Numbered from the stretch's first letter, positions 26,291 to 35,031 are shown. The stretch is DNA of 64,000 bases from CADEDH01 sp039201605 (GCA_039201605.1 JBCCRO010000011.1:62001-126000), one strand, 5' to 3'. Numbers and translations are program-made. The notes: generated from the letters alone by a model not told the origin.

Positions 26291-26439
26291 CCGTCATCGT
26301 CGGATGTGGGGTCCGGCGGGGTGAGCGGCGGTGGCGCCGGCCGTCATCGTCGGATGTGGGGTCCGGCGGGTGAGCGGCGGTGGCGCCGGCCGTCATCGTC
26401 GGATGTGGGGTCCGGCGGGGTGAGCGGCGGTGGCGCCGG
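26291..26439. repeat. 49/50-bp tandem repeat, three copies
   Basis: Units at 26291-26340 (50 bp), 26341-26389 (49 bp, one G shorter) and 26390-26439 (50 bp), otherwise identical as far as I can see, with a 10-bp piece of the unit's end just before. It lies in the non-coding gap between convergent genes; the unit length is not a multiple of three, so it does not encode a repeat protein. Confidence 0.9.
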
Positions 26440-26475
26440 GCCAGGGCCTGAGGCCCGGTCCCCGGGGACCGCGGA

Positions 26476-27465
26476 TCAGGGCTGGATGCCGAGGCGCTGA
26501 GCCTGGTCGGGGCAGAACGAGACGATGGCGGCGTCGATCACCAGCCGGAGCTCCTCGTCGCTGAGGTTGCTGTTGGTGGCGGCCACCGAGCTTTCCCGGG
26601 TGAGGTCGAACTCGGCGGCGTCGGCCGCCTCGGCCGCCATGCCGCAGAAGCTGTCGGCGAACGTGGTGATGTTGTCGTCGGTGAGGTTCTGGCTGGTGAG
26701 GCCGTTGTCGCTCAGGATCTGGCGGAACTGACCGAGCTCGGGGGTGGCGGCCGCCGTCGTGGTCGTCGTCGACTCGGGCTCCGGCTCCTCGTCCGAGTCG
26801 TCGGGGGTGGTGTCGTCAGGCTCGGGCTCCTCGGTGCCGTCATCGGGGGCGGCGGTGGTGGTCGTGCCGTCGGCCGGTTCCTCGTCGACGGGCTCGGCCG
26901 GGTCGTCGGCGGTTTCGTCACCGGCCTCGGAGGCGATCGTGTCGCCGGTGGCCGTGCTCTCATCGGCGTTGTTGGTGAGGTAGAAGTAGGCGAGGCCACC
27001 GAGGATGGCGACGGCCACCATGCCGAACACGATCAGGATGGCCTGGAGGATCCCGCCACCCTTCTTCTCGGGAGCGCCGACCGGGCCCACGCCGGGGGCA
27101 CCCTCGGGGCCGCCGGCACTGCCGTAGTTGACGGTGTCGGGGGTGGCCTGGGGGCCGGTGCCGTAGGGCTGTTGGACCGTGGCCCTGGTCGGATCCTGCA
27201 CGGGGAGCTGTGAGGTGAGACCGGCGTCGGCCGGCGCACCGGACGACCCGACGACGGGGGCGGCCGCGCCTGCGCCACCGACGGCACCGGCTCCTGCGGC
27301 CGCCGCCTGATCGACACCGACATCGGAGCCGGTGCCCGCGCCCTGAGGTGGGGGATTGGGGCCCGTACCGGGCGCCCAGTAGCGGCCGTCGATCGCCTCG
27401 TACCAGCCATCCGGCGGGGGCCACGGGTACTGCTTGCCGTCCCAGCCGATGTAGGTCTCGCTCAT
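26476..27465 (-). CDS. Single-pass membrane protein with DUF732-like C-terminus
   Basis: 329 residues. It begins MSETYIGWDGKQYPWPPPDG, an aromatic- and Pro-rich cytoplasmic segment, then Gly/Ala/Pro-rich disorder, one transmembrane helix (ILQAILIVFGMVAVAILGGL), an acidic Thr linker, and a small outer domain with two Cys (DSFCGMA and VSFCPDQ) resembling the DUF732 pattern. Function unknown. An upstream in-frame start at 27507 is possible, but the residues between look like leader, so 27465 is preferred. Convergent with the transport locus and divergent from the tRNAs. Confidence 0.75.
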   Translation of the reverse strand: MSETYIGWDGKQYPWPPPDGWYEAIDGRYWAPGTGPNPPPQGAGTGSDVGVDQAAAAGAGAVGGAGAAAPVVGSSGAPADAGLTSQLPVQDPTRATVQQPYGTGPQATPDTVNYGSAGGPEGAPGVGPVGAPEKKGGGILQAILIVFGMVAVAILGGLAYFYLTNNADESTATGDTIASEAGDETADDPAEPVDEEPADGTTTTAAPDDGTEEPEPDDTTPDDSDEEPEPESTTTTTAAATPELGQFRQILSDNGLTSQNLTDDNITTFADSFCGMAAEAADAAEFDLTRESSVAATNSNLSDEELRLVIDAAIVSFCPDQAQRLGIQP

Positions 27466-27575
27466 AGGGCCCCAGCCTTCCACAGTCGGCTCACGTCGTT
27501 CGCTCACGTTACTGGGCTCGGTGTGGGCTCAGGCGGGGGTCGGGAACTCCTCCGCTCAGTGCGGTGCCGAGGGGG

Positions 27576-27581
27576 TAAGGT
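27576..27581 (+). promoter_or_regulatory. -10 hexamer before tRNA-Cys
   Basis: TAAGGT, 13 nt upstream of the tRNA-Cys 5' end; a plausible -10 for the tRNA transcript. Confidence 0.35.
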
Positions 27582-27594
27582 GGGGCTTCCTCGT

Positions 27595-27668
27595 GCGCGG
27601 ATGCCCGAGCGGCCTAAGGGAGCGGCCTGCAAAGCCGTGATTCGCGGGTTCAAATCCCGCTCCGCGCT
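27595..27668 (+). tRNA. tRNA-Cys (anticodon GCA)
   Basis: Acceptor arms GCGCGGA and TCCGCGC pair perfectly. The anticodon stem GCGGC/GCCGT encloses loop CTGCAAA with anticodon GCA, and the T arm GCGGG-TTCAAAT-CCCGC is perfect. The discriminator is T, the usual U73 of tRNA-Cys. CCA is not encoded. Confidence 0.95.
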
Positions 27669-27711
27669 CGCGAGGCGCCCGGGCTGGCTCTTGCTAGCCT
27701 GGGCGCCACTT

Positions 27712-27788
27712 GGGCCATTAGCTCAGTTGGCTAGAGCACTTGCATGACGCGCAAGGGGTCGGGGGTTCAAATCCCTCATGGCCCACCA
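27712..27788 (+). tRNA. tRNA-Val (anticodon GAC), CCA encoded
   Basis: Acceptor GGGCCAT/ATGGCCC, D arm GCTC...GAGC, anticodon stem CTTGC/GCAAG with loop ATGACGC (anticodon GAC), T arm GGGGG-TTCAAAT-CCCTC, and encoded ACCA at the 3' end. It lies 43 bp after tRNA-Cys. The reverse strand of this gene is read as the C-terminus of the neighbouring recombinase remnant, so its 3' part is the likely attachment core of an integrated element. Confidence 0.95.
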
Positions 27789-28921
27789 GGTAGTGCTTAT
27801 GTGAACCCCGACCCCTGTTGGAGTCGGGGTTCACTGCGTCTGGGGTGTGGCCGCCGGACAGCAGGTCGGGGTCGAGGTGATGCCCTCGGTGGTACTCGAC
27901 GAGGTCGAGGCGTTTGGCGAGTGTGAGTTCGTGGCCGGCCTCTCTGAGGCGCTGGTAGGGCTCTGAGAGGATCGGGGTGGCTTCGTCTTCGTCGAAGTTC
28001 ACTCGTTCGAAGAAGGCTTGGTTGAGGAGCCTGCGGACTCGGCTGGGGGCGTTCTTGTAGGTGGTGTGCCAGTTGGGGGCCAGATCTAGAGCGGAGTTGA
28101 TGGTGTCGGTGAGTTCGGAGTAGCGGATGCTTGCGCTGGCGATGACTCGGCGTGCGTCGGCCCGTTCGCTTTCGATGCGGTCTTTCTCGTCCTTGAGGAC
28201 TTCGAGGCTGACGGCGCCGGCCCGGTGGGCGGCGAGGTTGTGCTTTTCCTCGTCGGTGAGGCGCTTGAGCCGTTCGTTCTGGGTGGCGACTGAGCGTTCG
28301 TTGTCGGCGTCGATCTGTTCGATGTCCTGTGCGAGGGTCGATCGGATGAGTTGTGTCTGTTGCTTCGGTTCGGTAGAGGTCTTTGACTTGCGCCTCGACG
28401 AGTTCCGCTGGGATGTACCGCATGGTGCAGGTCTTCTCGTGTTTCCCACGGCAGACGAAGTATGGGTGGAGAACGCCATGGCGGTTGCGGATCTTCGCCT
28501 CGTAGAACCGGCCGTCACAGCGAGCGCAGAAGACCGTGCCCTTGAGGTAGTGGTCGTGGATGCGGTACCAGGAGCCGGACTGGTTGCGTGAGTCGAGGAG
28601 GTCCTGGACTCGGTCGAAGAGCTCCTGGGTAACGAGAGGCTCGTGGTCGCCTTCATACTCCTGTCCCTTGTAGATGACCTTCCCGAGGTAGTAGCGGTTG
28701 CGGAGTAGGCGGTGGACCTCGTTCTTCTTAAGTGGTCGCAGTGTGGCGTTGCGGCGGCGTGGTCGGGACCGGAGACCGAGTGCTTCGAGTTCGTCCGCTA
28801 CGCGCTGAACTGACCAGTCTTCGCGAATGTAGAGCTCGAACGCGAGTTGTACGAGGGGTGCTCGTTCCTCGTCGAACACAACGCGGGCGATACCCCTACC
28901 TCCGTTGGGAAGCTTGAGCGG
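27718..28921 (-). pseudogene. Large serine recombinase remnant (N-terminal catalytic domain missing, frameshifted)
   Basis: Only the middle and end of a large serine recombinase remain. The 'recombinase' domain runs from RVVFDEERAPLVQLAFELYI to NRYYLGKVIYKGQEYEG, followed by a zinc ribbon (VFCARCDGRFYEAKI, FVCRGKHEKTC). Near 28355-28372 the coding moves to another frame, which continues with the coiled coil (LAQDIEQIDADNER to ESERADARRVI) and C-terminal region. The N-terminal domain with the catalytic Ser is absent: coding starts abruptly at the IS element. The last residues (VGHEGFEPPTP...) are antisense of tRNA-Val, ending at 27718. An inactive integrase of a former island or phage. Confidence 0.85.
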
Positions 28922-28951
28922 GCCCCTGTTGGTGGTCCAGGTGTTATGCGG
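28922..28951. repeat. IS3 left terminal inverted repeat
   Basis: 30-bp end that pairs with 30125-30154 with five mismatches; it overlaps the last codons of orfB. Confidence 0.75.
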
Positions 28952-29804
28952 GTTGGGGTTGGTTTCGGGTGGTCCAGTTCTGGTGGAACTGGGTTGGGGT
29001 GAGGTTGTCGAGCGAGGAGTGGGGTCGGTTGGTGTTGTAGTCGATTCTCCATTCCTCAATCAGCACTTGGGCTTCGAGAAGTGAGTCGAACTGCCAGAGG
29101 TTCAGCAGTTCGTCGCGGAATCGGGAGTTGAACGATTCGATCCAGGCGTTCTGCCACGGGCTGCCCGGGTCGATGAACACCGATCCGGTCCCGGTCTCCT
29201 CGCACCAGTCAGCGACGGAGTTCGACACGAATTCAGGTCCGTTGTCGAACCTGACGAACGCCGGCGGCCCACCTCGCTCGAGAGCGAGTCGGGCCAAGGT
29301 GGCGACGACACGCCGGGCGTCGATCGAGTTATCGACCACGATGGCCAACGCTTCGCTGGTGTACTCGTCGATGACGTTCAACGTCTTCACTTGGCGGCCA
29401 TCGATCGTGGCATCGAACTGGAAGTCCAACGCCCACAGGGCGTTCGGGCGGATCGGGGACATCGCCCCGACATGGGTGCCGATACCGGCCAGGCGCTTCT
29501 TACGTCCCCGCTGCGGCACCCGCAGGCCCTCTTCCCGCCACAGACGCCGGACCCGCTTGTGGTTAATCCGATAGCCATGGCTACCGAGATCGACAGCAGC
29601 TCGACGCCACCCCCACCTGGGCCGTCGGCGGGCGAAGGCTCGGAGGTGTTCACGGATCGCTGCCTCGTCATCGGATTGGACCGGCGGTTCGAGTCGTTGG
29701 GTTGACCGGTGCTGGCCGACCACCCGACAGGCCCGGCGTTGTGAGACCCCGAACTCGTCCTCCAACACCTTGACGGCCTGGCTGCGACGGTTCGGGGTCA
29801 CCAT
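28944..29804 (-). CDS. IS3-family transposase OrfB (DDE)
   Basis: 286 residues, full length. The HTH_21-like N-terminus (GVSQRRACRVVGQHRSTQR) is followed by the rve integrase core: first Asp in WALDFQFDAT, second in VRFDNGPEFVSNSVADWC, Glu in WIESFNSRFRDELLN, completing the DDE triad; the C-terminus HSSLDNLTPTQF is standard. It catalyses cut and strand transfer at the IS ends, normally as an OrfAB fusion made by frameshifting at the A-rich run GGAAAAATGG just before its ATG. The reading frame is intact. Confidence 0.93.
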   Translation of the reverse strand: MVTPNRRSQAVKVLEDEFGVSQRRACRVVGQHRSTQRLEPPVQSDDEAAIREHLRAFARRRPRWGWRRAAVDLGSHGYRINHKRVRRLWREEGLRVPQRGRKKRLAGIGTHVGAMSPIRPNALWALDFQFDATIDGRQVKTLNVIDEYTSEALAIVVDNSIDARRVVATLARLALERGGPPAFVRFDNGPEFVSNSVADWCEETGTGSVFIDPGSPWQNAWIESFNSRFRDELLNLWQFDSLLEAQVLIEEWRIDYNTNRPHSSLDNLTPTQFHQNWTTRNQPQPA

Positions 29805-29823
29805 TTTTCCTCCGACAGATGCT

Positions 29824-30075
29824 TCAACATCGCCTTGTCAACTCGGCCTCAGCCAGCAGGGTCTTCAACCGGGCGTTCTCCGCCTCGAGCTCCTTGAGCC
29901 GCTTGGCGTCGTAGGCCTTCATGCCGCCGTACTGGGACAACCAGCGAGCCCACGTCGACGGGGCGATACCGAACTGGCGGCACACGTCCTCCACGGTCAT
30001 CCCGCCCGCCAAGAGTTTCTGCCCCTCGGCCAACTTGCGGATGATCTGCTCAGGAGGCCTTCTTCGACGAGTCAT
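29824..30075 (-). pseudogene. IS3-family OrfA, 3' frameshift
   Basis: Starts MTRRRRPPEQIIRKLAEGQ and carries the IS3 helix-turn-helix and leucine-rich dimer region (LKELEAENARLKTLLAEAEL). Near the end the frame leaves the expected path: after AEAEL it reads TRRC and stops, whereas one added base after GAGTTG would give DKAMLKHLSEEKW and a stop overlapping the orfB start, as in intact relatives. A one-base deletion is therefore likely, which would disturb OrfAB fusion and probably transposition. Confidence 0.7.
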
Positions 30076-30124
30076 CAGTGCATGGTTCCTTCCTGCCCCA
30101 TCACCATGGACGGGAGCAATAGAA

Positions 30125-30154
30125 CCGCACAACCTCTGGACCACTACCAGGGGC
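30125..30154. repeat. IS3 right terminal inverted repeat
   Basis: 30-bp end upstream of orfA, partner of 28922-28951. Confidence 0.75.
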
Positions 30155-31095
30155 TCAGGTCAGCCAGACCGAGACGTCGCATCCGGCGAACTGGTTCACC
30201 GTAGGCAGGCTCTCCAACGGTTCGGACTGTTTGCGCTAGGTGGCGTGGTCTGGGCTGGGTGCGGATCCGAAGGTGAGACGGCATCGACGCCGACCACCAG
30301 CGCCCCACCACCGCAGCACCAGCGACGACGACCGCAACCCAAGCGCCCACCACGACGACGCCCGCTGCCACTTCGACGTGGGCTTCGGGGGGCACCGATC
30401 TGATCACCGTGCCGTTCCCCGACGATGAGATCTTCGACACCGCCGGCAGCTGCTCGGTCGCACTCAGCACCAATCTGACTGAGGGCCCGTGCTACTACGA
30501 GCACAACGTGGGCCCCGATATTGCTGCGGGCCTCACGGGCGTTCCAATGCAGCTGAGCCTCCGCCTCATCGACGGGGATTGCCAGCCGCTGCCCAATCAC
30601 GTGGTCGAAGTCTGGCACTGCGACGCCCGCGGCCTCTATTCGGGCGATACGAGCCGGAGTGCGGATGCCGATCGATTCGGTATCGAGTCCGACTGCGGCA
30701 TCAATCTCGGGACAGCGTTCTGCACTGAGGACGACGAGTTCGCCGTGTCGACCACCTTCTTTCGAGGCACCCTCATCAACAACGACCGTGGCCGGGTTGA
30801 CTTTGCCACCTGCTTCCCCGGCTGGTACGCCGGGCGCACATTGCACATTCACGTTGCCGTCAGCGATCCGGATGGCGAGCGACGGATCGTGTCGCAACTC
30901 ACCGTCCCAGACGAGTTGGTGACCGAGATCTTCACAACGCACGAGCTGTACCTCGACCGTGGCGATCAGGACACCCCGCTGGGTGCCGGAACCGACATGT
31001 TCTTCCCCGCAACCGGGTTCGAGGAGTTCCTGATGACCGTCGAGCGAAACGATGACGGGTCCATGCTGGTGTACCACAACATCCAGGTGGTCTGA
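30155..31095 (+). pseudogene. Intradiol ring-cleavage dioxygenase-like lipoprotein, 5'-truncated and frameshifted
   Basis: From 30409 the frame is intact and shows an intradiol dioxygenase: GPCYYEHN, VVEVWHCDARGLYSG and FPGWYAGRTLHIHV, carrying the Tyr, Tyr, His, His iron ligands. Before it, another frame encodes a twin-Arg export signal and Cys (HRRQALQRFGLFALGG... WAGCGSE), so the protein was an exported, probably lipid-anchored, dioxygenase. The frames part near 30300-30320 in a C-rich stretch, implying a one-base indel, and no start codon remains between the IS end and the signal. The 229-codon open frame could still be translated from a GTG at 30409 but would lack export. Confidence 0.75.
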
Positions 31096-31097
31096 CT

Positions 31098-31677
31098 CCC
31101 GTGCGCTGCCGTCCTCGGGGGGAATCTCGACGAGGATTCGGCGGTTCGCTACGGCTCCGGTGGCGCGCCCGTAGTCGCACTCATCGACACGACGGGTCGG
31201 AGTGTCGACGTAGTACATCTGGTCCTCAGCGGGCTCCAGCCCAGCCCGTTGGAGATTCCGATCCCGGCGAAGACTTCCGTGACGCTCAGATCGGGGTCCA
31301 CGCGGTATAACGCCGACCGTCGGTCGGTGTGGGTCATTGCTCCGGTCAACAGGCGACCGGCGGGGTCGCACTTGGCGTCGTTCATTTGCGCCTCGAGGTC
31401 CCACGCTTCGACCGGCATACGGGCGATCTCCTGCGCATTGCGTAGAGGAACGCCACGCCATCGGTCACGCCAGCGACGAATCCGCCGCCGGCGACGGGAT
31501 TGAGCGAGCTGATGACCTCGCCGAAGTCGGTGGTTTTATCCGCCCCGGGACTCAGGGTCGGTGCGGTGGATGGCGCTCTCGTCGATGTCGACCCAACACG
31601 GGGCGTCCTTGTGCCACAATGGCCCCTCTCCGAGGGCGGCCCCCATCCGTGACCGGGTCGACCTGGGCGTTGGGCAT
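31098..31677 (-). pseudogene. SMP-30/gluconolactonase-like gene, multiply frameshifted
   Basis: Begins at an ATG overlapping the stop of the dehydratase gene (TGATG), so it was the next gene of that operon. SMP-30 pieces appear in order but in different frames: LGEGPLWHKDAPCWVDIDES, then NPVAGGGFVAGVTDGVAFL, then AQMNDAKCDPAGRLLTGAM to GIGISNGLGWSP, then YYVDTPTRRVDECDYGRATG. At least three shifts and a stop separate them, and the end is missing. It would have opened the sugar lactone before dehydration. Confidence 0.85.
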
Positions 31678-33407
31678 CAGTGGCTCTCGCGTTCGACGAC
31701 CGAGCCGCTGGCGCCGACGAGGAAGTCCAGGTCGGCGCCGGAGTCGGCTTGGGTGACGTGTTCGATGTAGAGGCGGGTCCAGCCCCGAGTCGCGACGGGC
31801 TGAGGCGCGGCCCATTGCTCGCGGCGACGTTGGAGTTCGGCGTCGTCCAGCTCCACCCGGAGGCTCCGGCCCAGCACGTCGAGGGTGATGAGGTCACCTG
31901 TCCGAACGAGCGCGATTGGGCCGCCGACCGTTGACTCGGGCGCAGTGTGGAGGACGGTGGTGCCATAGGCAGTGCCGCTCATGCGGGCGTCGCTTATTCG
32001 CACCATGTCGGTGACACCCTGTTGGAGCAGCTTCGTCGGCAGCGGCATGTTTCCCACCTCCGGCATGCCGGGGTAGCCGCGGGGGCCGCACCCGCGCAGC
32101 ACCAGGACGGTGTCGGGGGTGACGTCGAGGTCGGGCTTGTCGATGCGGGCCTTGAAGTCCTCGATGGTGTCGAAGACCATCGCCGGGCCTGTGTGGGTCA
32201 TCAGTTCAGGAGACGCTGCCGATGGCTTGACGATGGCGCCCTGGGGGCAGAGGTTGCCCCGGAGCACGACGATTCCTGCCTCATGAGCGACGGGATCGGC
32301 CATGGTGCGGATGACGTCTCGGTTCCAGCTGTGCCGTCCGTCCCACTGGTCAGCCGTCGGCTGGCCGCTCACCGTCGGGGCGTCGGCGTGAAGCTCGTCG
32401 GCGAGCTCTGCCATGACCGCGGGGATGCCGCCCGCCTCGAAGAAGTCTTCCATCAAGAACTCACCAGCGGGCATGACGTTGGTGAGGAGGGGGAGATGTG
32501 ATCCCAGTCGATCGAAGTCGTCGAGCGTGAGATCGACGCCCGTACGGCCGGCGATGGCGAGCAGGTGGATGACGGCGTTGGTGGAGCCGCCGATGGCTGA
32601 CAGGACCTTGATGGCGTTCTCGAAGGCGGGTCGAGTGAGCACGTGAGAGGGCCGGAGGTCCTCGCGAACCATCTCGACAATTCGCCGACCTGTGAGGTGG
32701 GCGAGCCGCCCGCGCCGAGCGTCGGGTGCGGGGATAGCCGCATTGTCGGGGAGCGTGAGCCCGAGCGCTTCGACCATCGAGGCCATGGTGGATGCGGTGC
32801 CCATCGGGTTGCAGTGGCCGGCGCTGCGGGTCATCACCGACTCGGCGGCGAGGAACTCCTCCTCGCTGAATGTTCCCGCTCGAACTTCCTCGCTCATTCG
32901 CCAGACGTCGGTACCGGACCCGAGCCGTCGCCCCTCGGTGCGCCCGGTGAGCATCGGTCCTCCGGTGAGCATCACGCTCGGCAGGTCGACTGAGGCAGCA
33001 CCCATCACCATGGCCGGGGTGGTCTTGTCACAACCGGCCAGCAGGACAACACCGTCGATCGGGTTCCCGCGGATCGACTCCTCGACGGTCATGGCCATGA
33101 GGTTGCGGAGCAGCATGGCGGTGGGCCGGATCTGGTTCTCACCGATCGACATGGCCGGGAACTCAAGGGGAACCCCGCCCGCTTCCCAGACCCCGCGCTT
33201 CACGTGCTCGGCGAGGCCGCTGAGGTGCTGGTTGCACGGCGACAGTTCGGATGCCGAGTTGCAGATTCCAATCATTGGTCGACCCGAGAAGGCATCGTCG
33301 GGAAGACCCCGCTTCATCCAACTGCGGTGGATGAAGTTGTCGCGACTGTTGCCTTCGTACCAGTCGGCGGTTCGCAGGCGCACCGGGGTTTCAGCCGAGG
33401 GCGTCAC
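31677..33407 (-). CDS. IlvD/Edd-family dehydratase (sugar-acid dehydratase-like)
   Basis: 576 residues, the normal length for this [Fe-S] family. Landmarks: PMIGICNSASELSPCN and LLAGCDKTTPAMVMGA carry cluster-ligand Cys residues, SAGHCNPMGTASTM the third, and RISDARMSGTAYGTTVLH the C-terminal active-site motif. The chain resembles arabonate/xylonate-type sugar-acid dehydratases, so it probably removes water from an aldonate to give a 2-keto-3-deoxy acid. The GTG start overlaps the stop of the FAH gene upstream (GTGA). Its neighbours support a non-phosphorylative sugar-acid pathway. Confidence 0.9.
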   Translation of the reverse strand: MTPSAETPVRLRTADWYEGNSRDNFIHRSWMKRGLPDDAFSGRPMIGICNSASELSPCNQHLSGLAEHVKRGVWEAGGVPLEFPAMSIGENQIRPTAMLLRNLMAMTVEESIRGNPIDGVVLLAGCDKTTPAMVMGAASVDLPSVMLTGGPMLTGRTEGRRLGSGTDVWRMSEEVRAGTFSEEEFLAAESVMTRSAGHCNPMGTASTMASMVEALGLTLPDNAAIPAPDARRGRLAHLTGRRIVEMVREDLRPSHVLTRPAFENAIKVLSAIGGSTNAVIHLLAIAGRTGVDLTLDDFDRLGSHLPLLTNVMPAGEFLMEDFFEAGGIPAVMAELADELHADAPTVSGQPTADQWDGRHSWNRDVIRTMADPVAHEAGIVVLRGNLCPQGAIVKPSAASPELMTHTGPAMVFDTIEDFKARIDKPDLDVTPDTVLVLRGCGPRGYPGMPEVGNMPLPTKLLQQGVTDMVRISDARMSGTAYGTTVLHTAPESTVGGPIALVRTGDLITLDVLGRSLRVELDDAELQRRREQWAAPQPVATRGWTRLYIEHVTQADSGADLDFLVGASGSVVERESH

Positions 33408-34267
33408 GACTCGACACACGGGTTGACGAGCTCGCCGACACCCTCGACCCATACGGTCATTACGTCGCCGTCGCGCATGTAGCGCGGTGGTCTTCGAGCG
33501 AAGCCGACACCGTCGGGTGTGCCGGTGGCGATCACGTCGCCTGGTTCGAGTGTGATGTAGCGGGCGACGTAGCGGATGAGCTCAGCGACTCCGAAGATCA
33601 TGTGCCTGGTGTGGCCGTCCTGGAGTCGCTCGCGGTTGCCGGACGAGTCGACGACGTCGATGCCGATGGCATGGGTCTGCGGGTCGCCGAACTCGTCGGG
33701 CGTGACGATCCAGGGACCGAGTGGACAGAAGGTGTCGAAGGACTTGCCCCGCACCCACTGGCCGTCAGCGAACTGGGCGTCTCTCGCTGAGAAGTCGTTG
33801 CAGCAGGTGTAGCCGAAGACATGGCCGAGAGGGTCGTCGATCTCGCCGCGGGCCGTCCGTCCGATCACCACGGCCATCTCGGCTTCGTAGTCGGGTTGTG
33901 TGCAATCGTCGGCCGTCCACCTCACCGGTTCGCCGGGCCCGACGATGGCCGAGGACGGCTTGGAGAACAGCAGCGGCGCCCCGGGCAGATCCATGGCGGA
34001 CTCGTCGGCGTGGTCGGCGTAGTTGAGCCCGATGGCGATGATCTTGCCGGGTTGGGTGACCGGCGCGAGAAGGTCGACCTCCGAGAGTGGCACCTCAGCT
34101 CCGGCGCCACCGACGCGACCATCGGATGCGATGGTGTCAACCATGACGTCGGCGCGGGGACCGGGTTCCTCCGTCGCCAGCAGGACGGCGGTCTGCTTCT
34201 CTTCCGCTTTCCCTTCGATGCGGGCCAGGTGGACCAACCCTTCGTGGCGAACTCGAGCGAGTTTCAT
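33404..34267 (-). CDS. Fumarylacetoacetate hydrolase-family protein
   Basis: 287 residues. KIIAIGLNYADHADES, the metal-binding QPDYEAEMAVVIGR, GYTCCNDFSARD and ATGTPDGVGFAR are the FAH catalytic-domain motifs; the first 70 residues form the small N-terminal domain. In this context it probably hydrolyses a 2,4-diketo-3-deoxy acid into pyruvate and a hydroxy acid or aldehyde-derived acid. The ATG at 34267 is chosen for GGAGG 8 nt upstream. It lies 40 bp after the SDR gene and overlaps the dehydratase gene. Confidence 0.92.
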   Translation of the reverse strand: MKLARVRHEGLVHLARIEGKAEEKQTAVLLATEEPGPRADVMVDTIASDGRVGGAGAEVPLSEVDLLAPVTQPGKIIAIGLNYADHADESAMDLPGAPLLFSKPSSAIVGPGEPVRWTADDCTQPDYEAEMAVVIGRTARGEIDDPLGHVFGYTCCNDFSARDAQFADGQWVRGKSFDTFCPLGPWIVTPDEFGDPQTHAIGIDVVDSSGNRERLQDGHTRHMIFGVAELIRYVARYITLEPGDVIATGTPDGVGFARRPPRYMRDGDVMTVWVEGVGELVNPCVES

Positions 34268-34307
34268 GTCACTTGCCTCCAGAGCGGGTTGGCCGCGGGC
34301 GTCCGTC

Positions 34308-35027
34308 TCATGCGAGTAGCCGCATTCCGGTGATGCCGCCATCGAGCAGCAGTTGCTGGCCGCTCGTGTAGGTGGTGGGGGCGGCCAGATACACGACTGC
34401 GGATGCGACCTCCGACGGGTCGACGAGGCGCCCCAGCGGCTGGCGTGCTTGCAGGGCGCCGAGCGTGCCGTCGGGATCGTCGCTCTCGGTGATCAGTCGT
34501 CGGATCCACGGCCCGTCGACGGTGGCGGGGCTGACGCAGTTGACGCGGATGCCGTTGCCGGCCTCGTCCGCAGCCATGGCTTTGGTGAGCCCGAGCACAG
34601 CGCCCTTCGAGGCCGAGTACACCGCCCGCTCGACGAGCCCGACTTCGGCCACTACGGAACACGTGTTCACGACTGCACCCGAACCCGCGGCCCGCATGAA
34701 CGGGATCACGGCCGCGCTGAGGTGAGCGACACCGAACACGTTGACCTCGAAGACCCGAAGCCAGTCGTCGGCCGGCGCCTCGACAACGTCGCCGACCGCT
34801 CCCACTCCGGCGTTGTTGCACAGGACGTCTATTCGGCCGTGGTCGCTGTGTACTCGCTCGGCCTCGTCGATACAGGCCTGGCGATCACGAACATCGAAAC
34901 CCTCTGCGACATCGAGACGGACCACTGTGTCGCCGAGCGATTCGAACGTCTCGGCGATGGCGCCACCGATCCCCCCGGATGTACCGGTGACTATCACCAC
35001 GCGCGGCCCTTCGGGATTGTGTTCCAT
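34308..35027 (-). CDS. Short-chain dehydrogenase/reductase
   Basis: 239 residues with TGTSGGIGGAI (NAD(P) loop), CNNAGVG, the catalytic Ser region NTCSVV and YSASK. First gene of the minus-strand sugar operon; next to the FAH hydrolase it would best fit as the 2-keto-3-deoxy acid dehydrogenase that produces the diketo substrate. The start lies 5 bp from a perfect palindrome shared with the divergent FadR-type regulator. Confidence 0.9.
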   Translation of the reverse strand: MEHNPEGPRVVIVTGTSGGIGGAIAETFESLGDTVVRLDVAEGFDVRDRQACIDEAERVHSDHGRIDVLCNNAGVGAVGDVVEAPADDWLRVFEVNVFGVAHLSAAVIPFMRAAGSGAVVNTCSVVAEVGLVERAVYSASKGAVLGLTKAMAADEAGNGIRVNCVSPATVDGPWIRRLITESDDPDGTLGALQARQPLGRLVDPSEVASAVVYLAAPTTYTSGQQLLLDGGITGMRLLA

Positions 35028-35031
35028 CCTA

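Larger units (their letters stand above)
28922..30154 (-). mobile_element. IS3-family insertion sequence (about 1.23 kb)
   Basis: Contains orfA and orfB in the usual -1 arrangement, bounded by 30-bp inverted repeats (28922-28951 and 30125-30154) matching at 25 of 30 positions and beginning GCCCCTG. The length is typical of the family; the orfB resembles IS407/IS2-type transposases. I see no short direct duplication of the flanks: left flank ends TTGAGCGG, right flank begins TCAGGTCA. The right end could extend 3 bp to the canonical TG...CA terminus. Confidence 0.9.

Noticed and set aside
26291..26439. CRISPR array
   Set aside because: The repeats are directly adjacent 49-50-bp units without unique spacers, and no cas gene is near.
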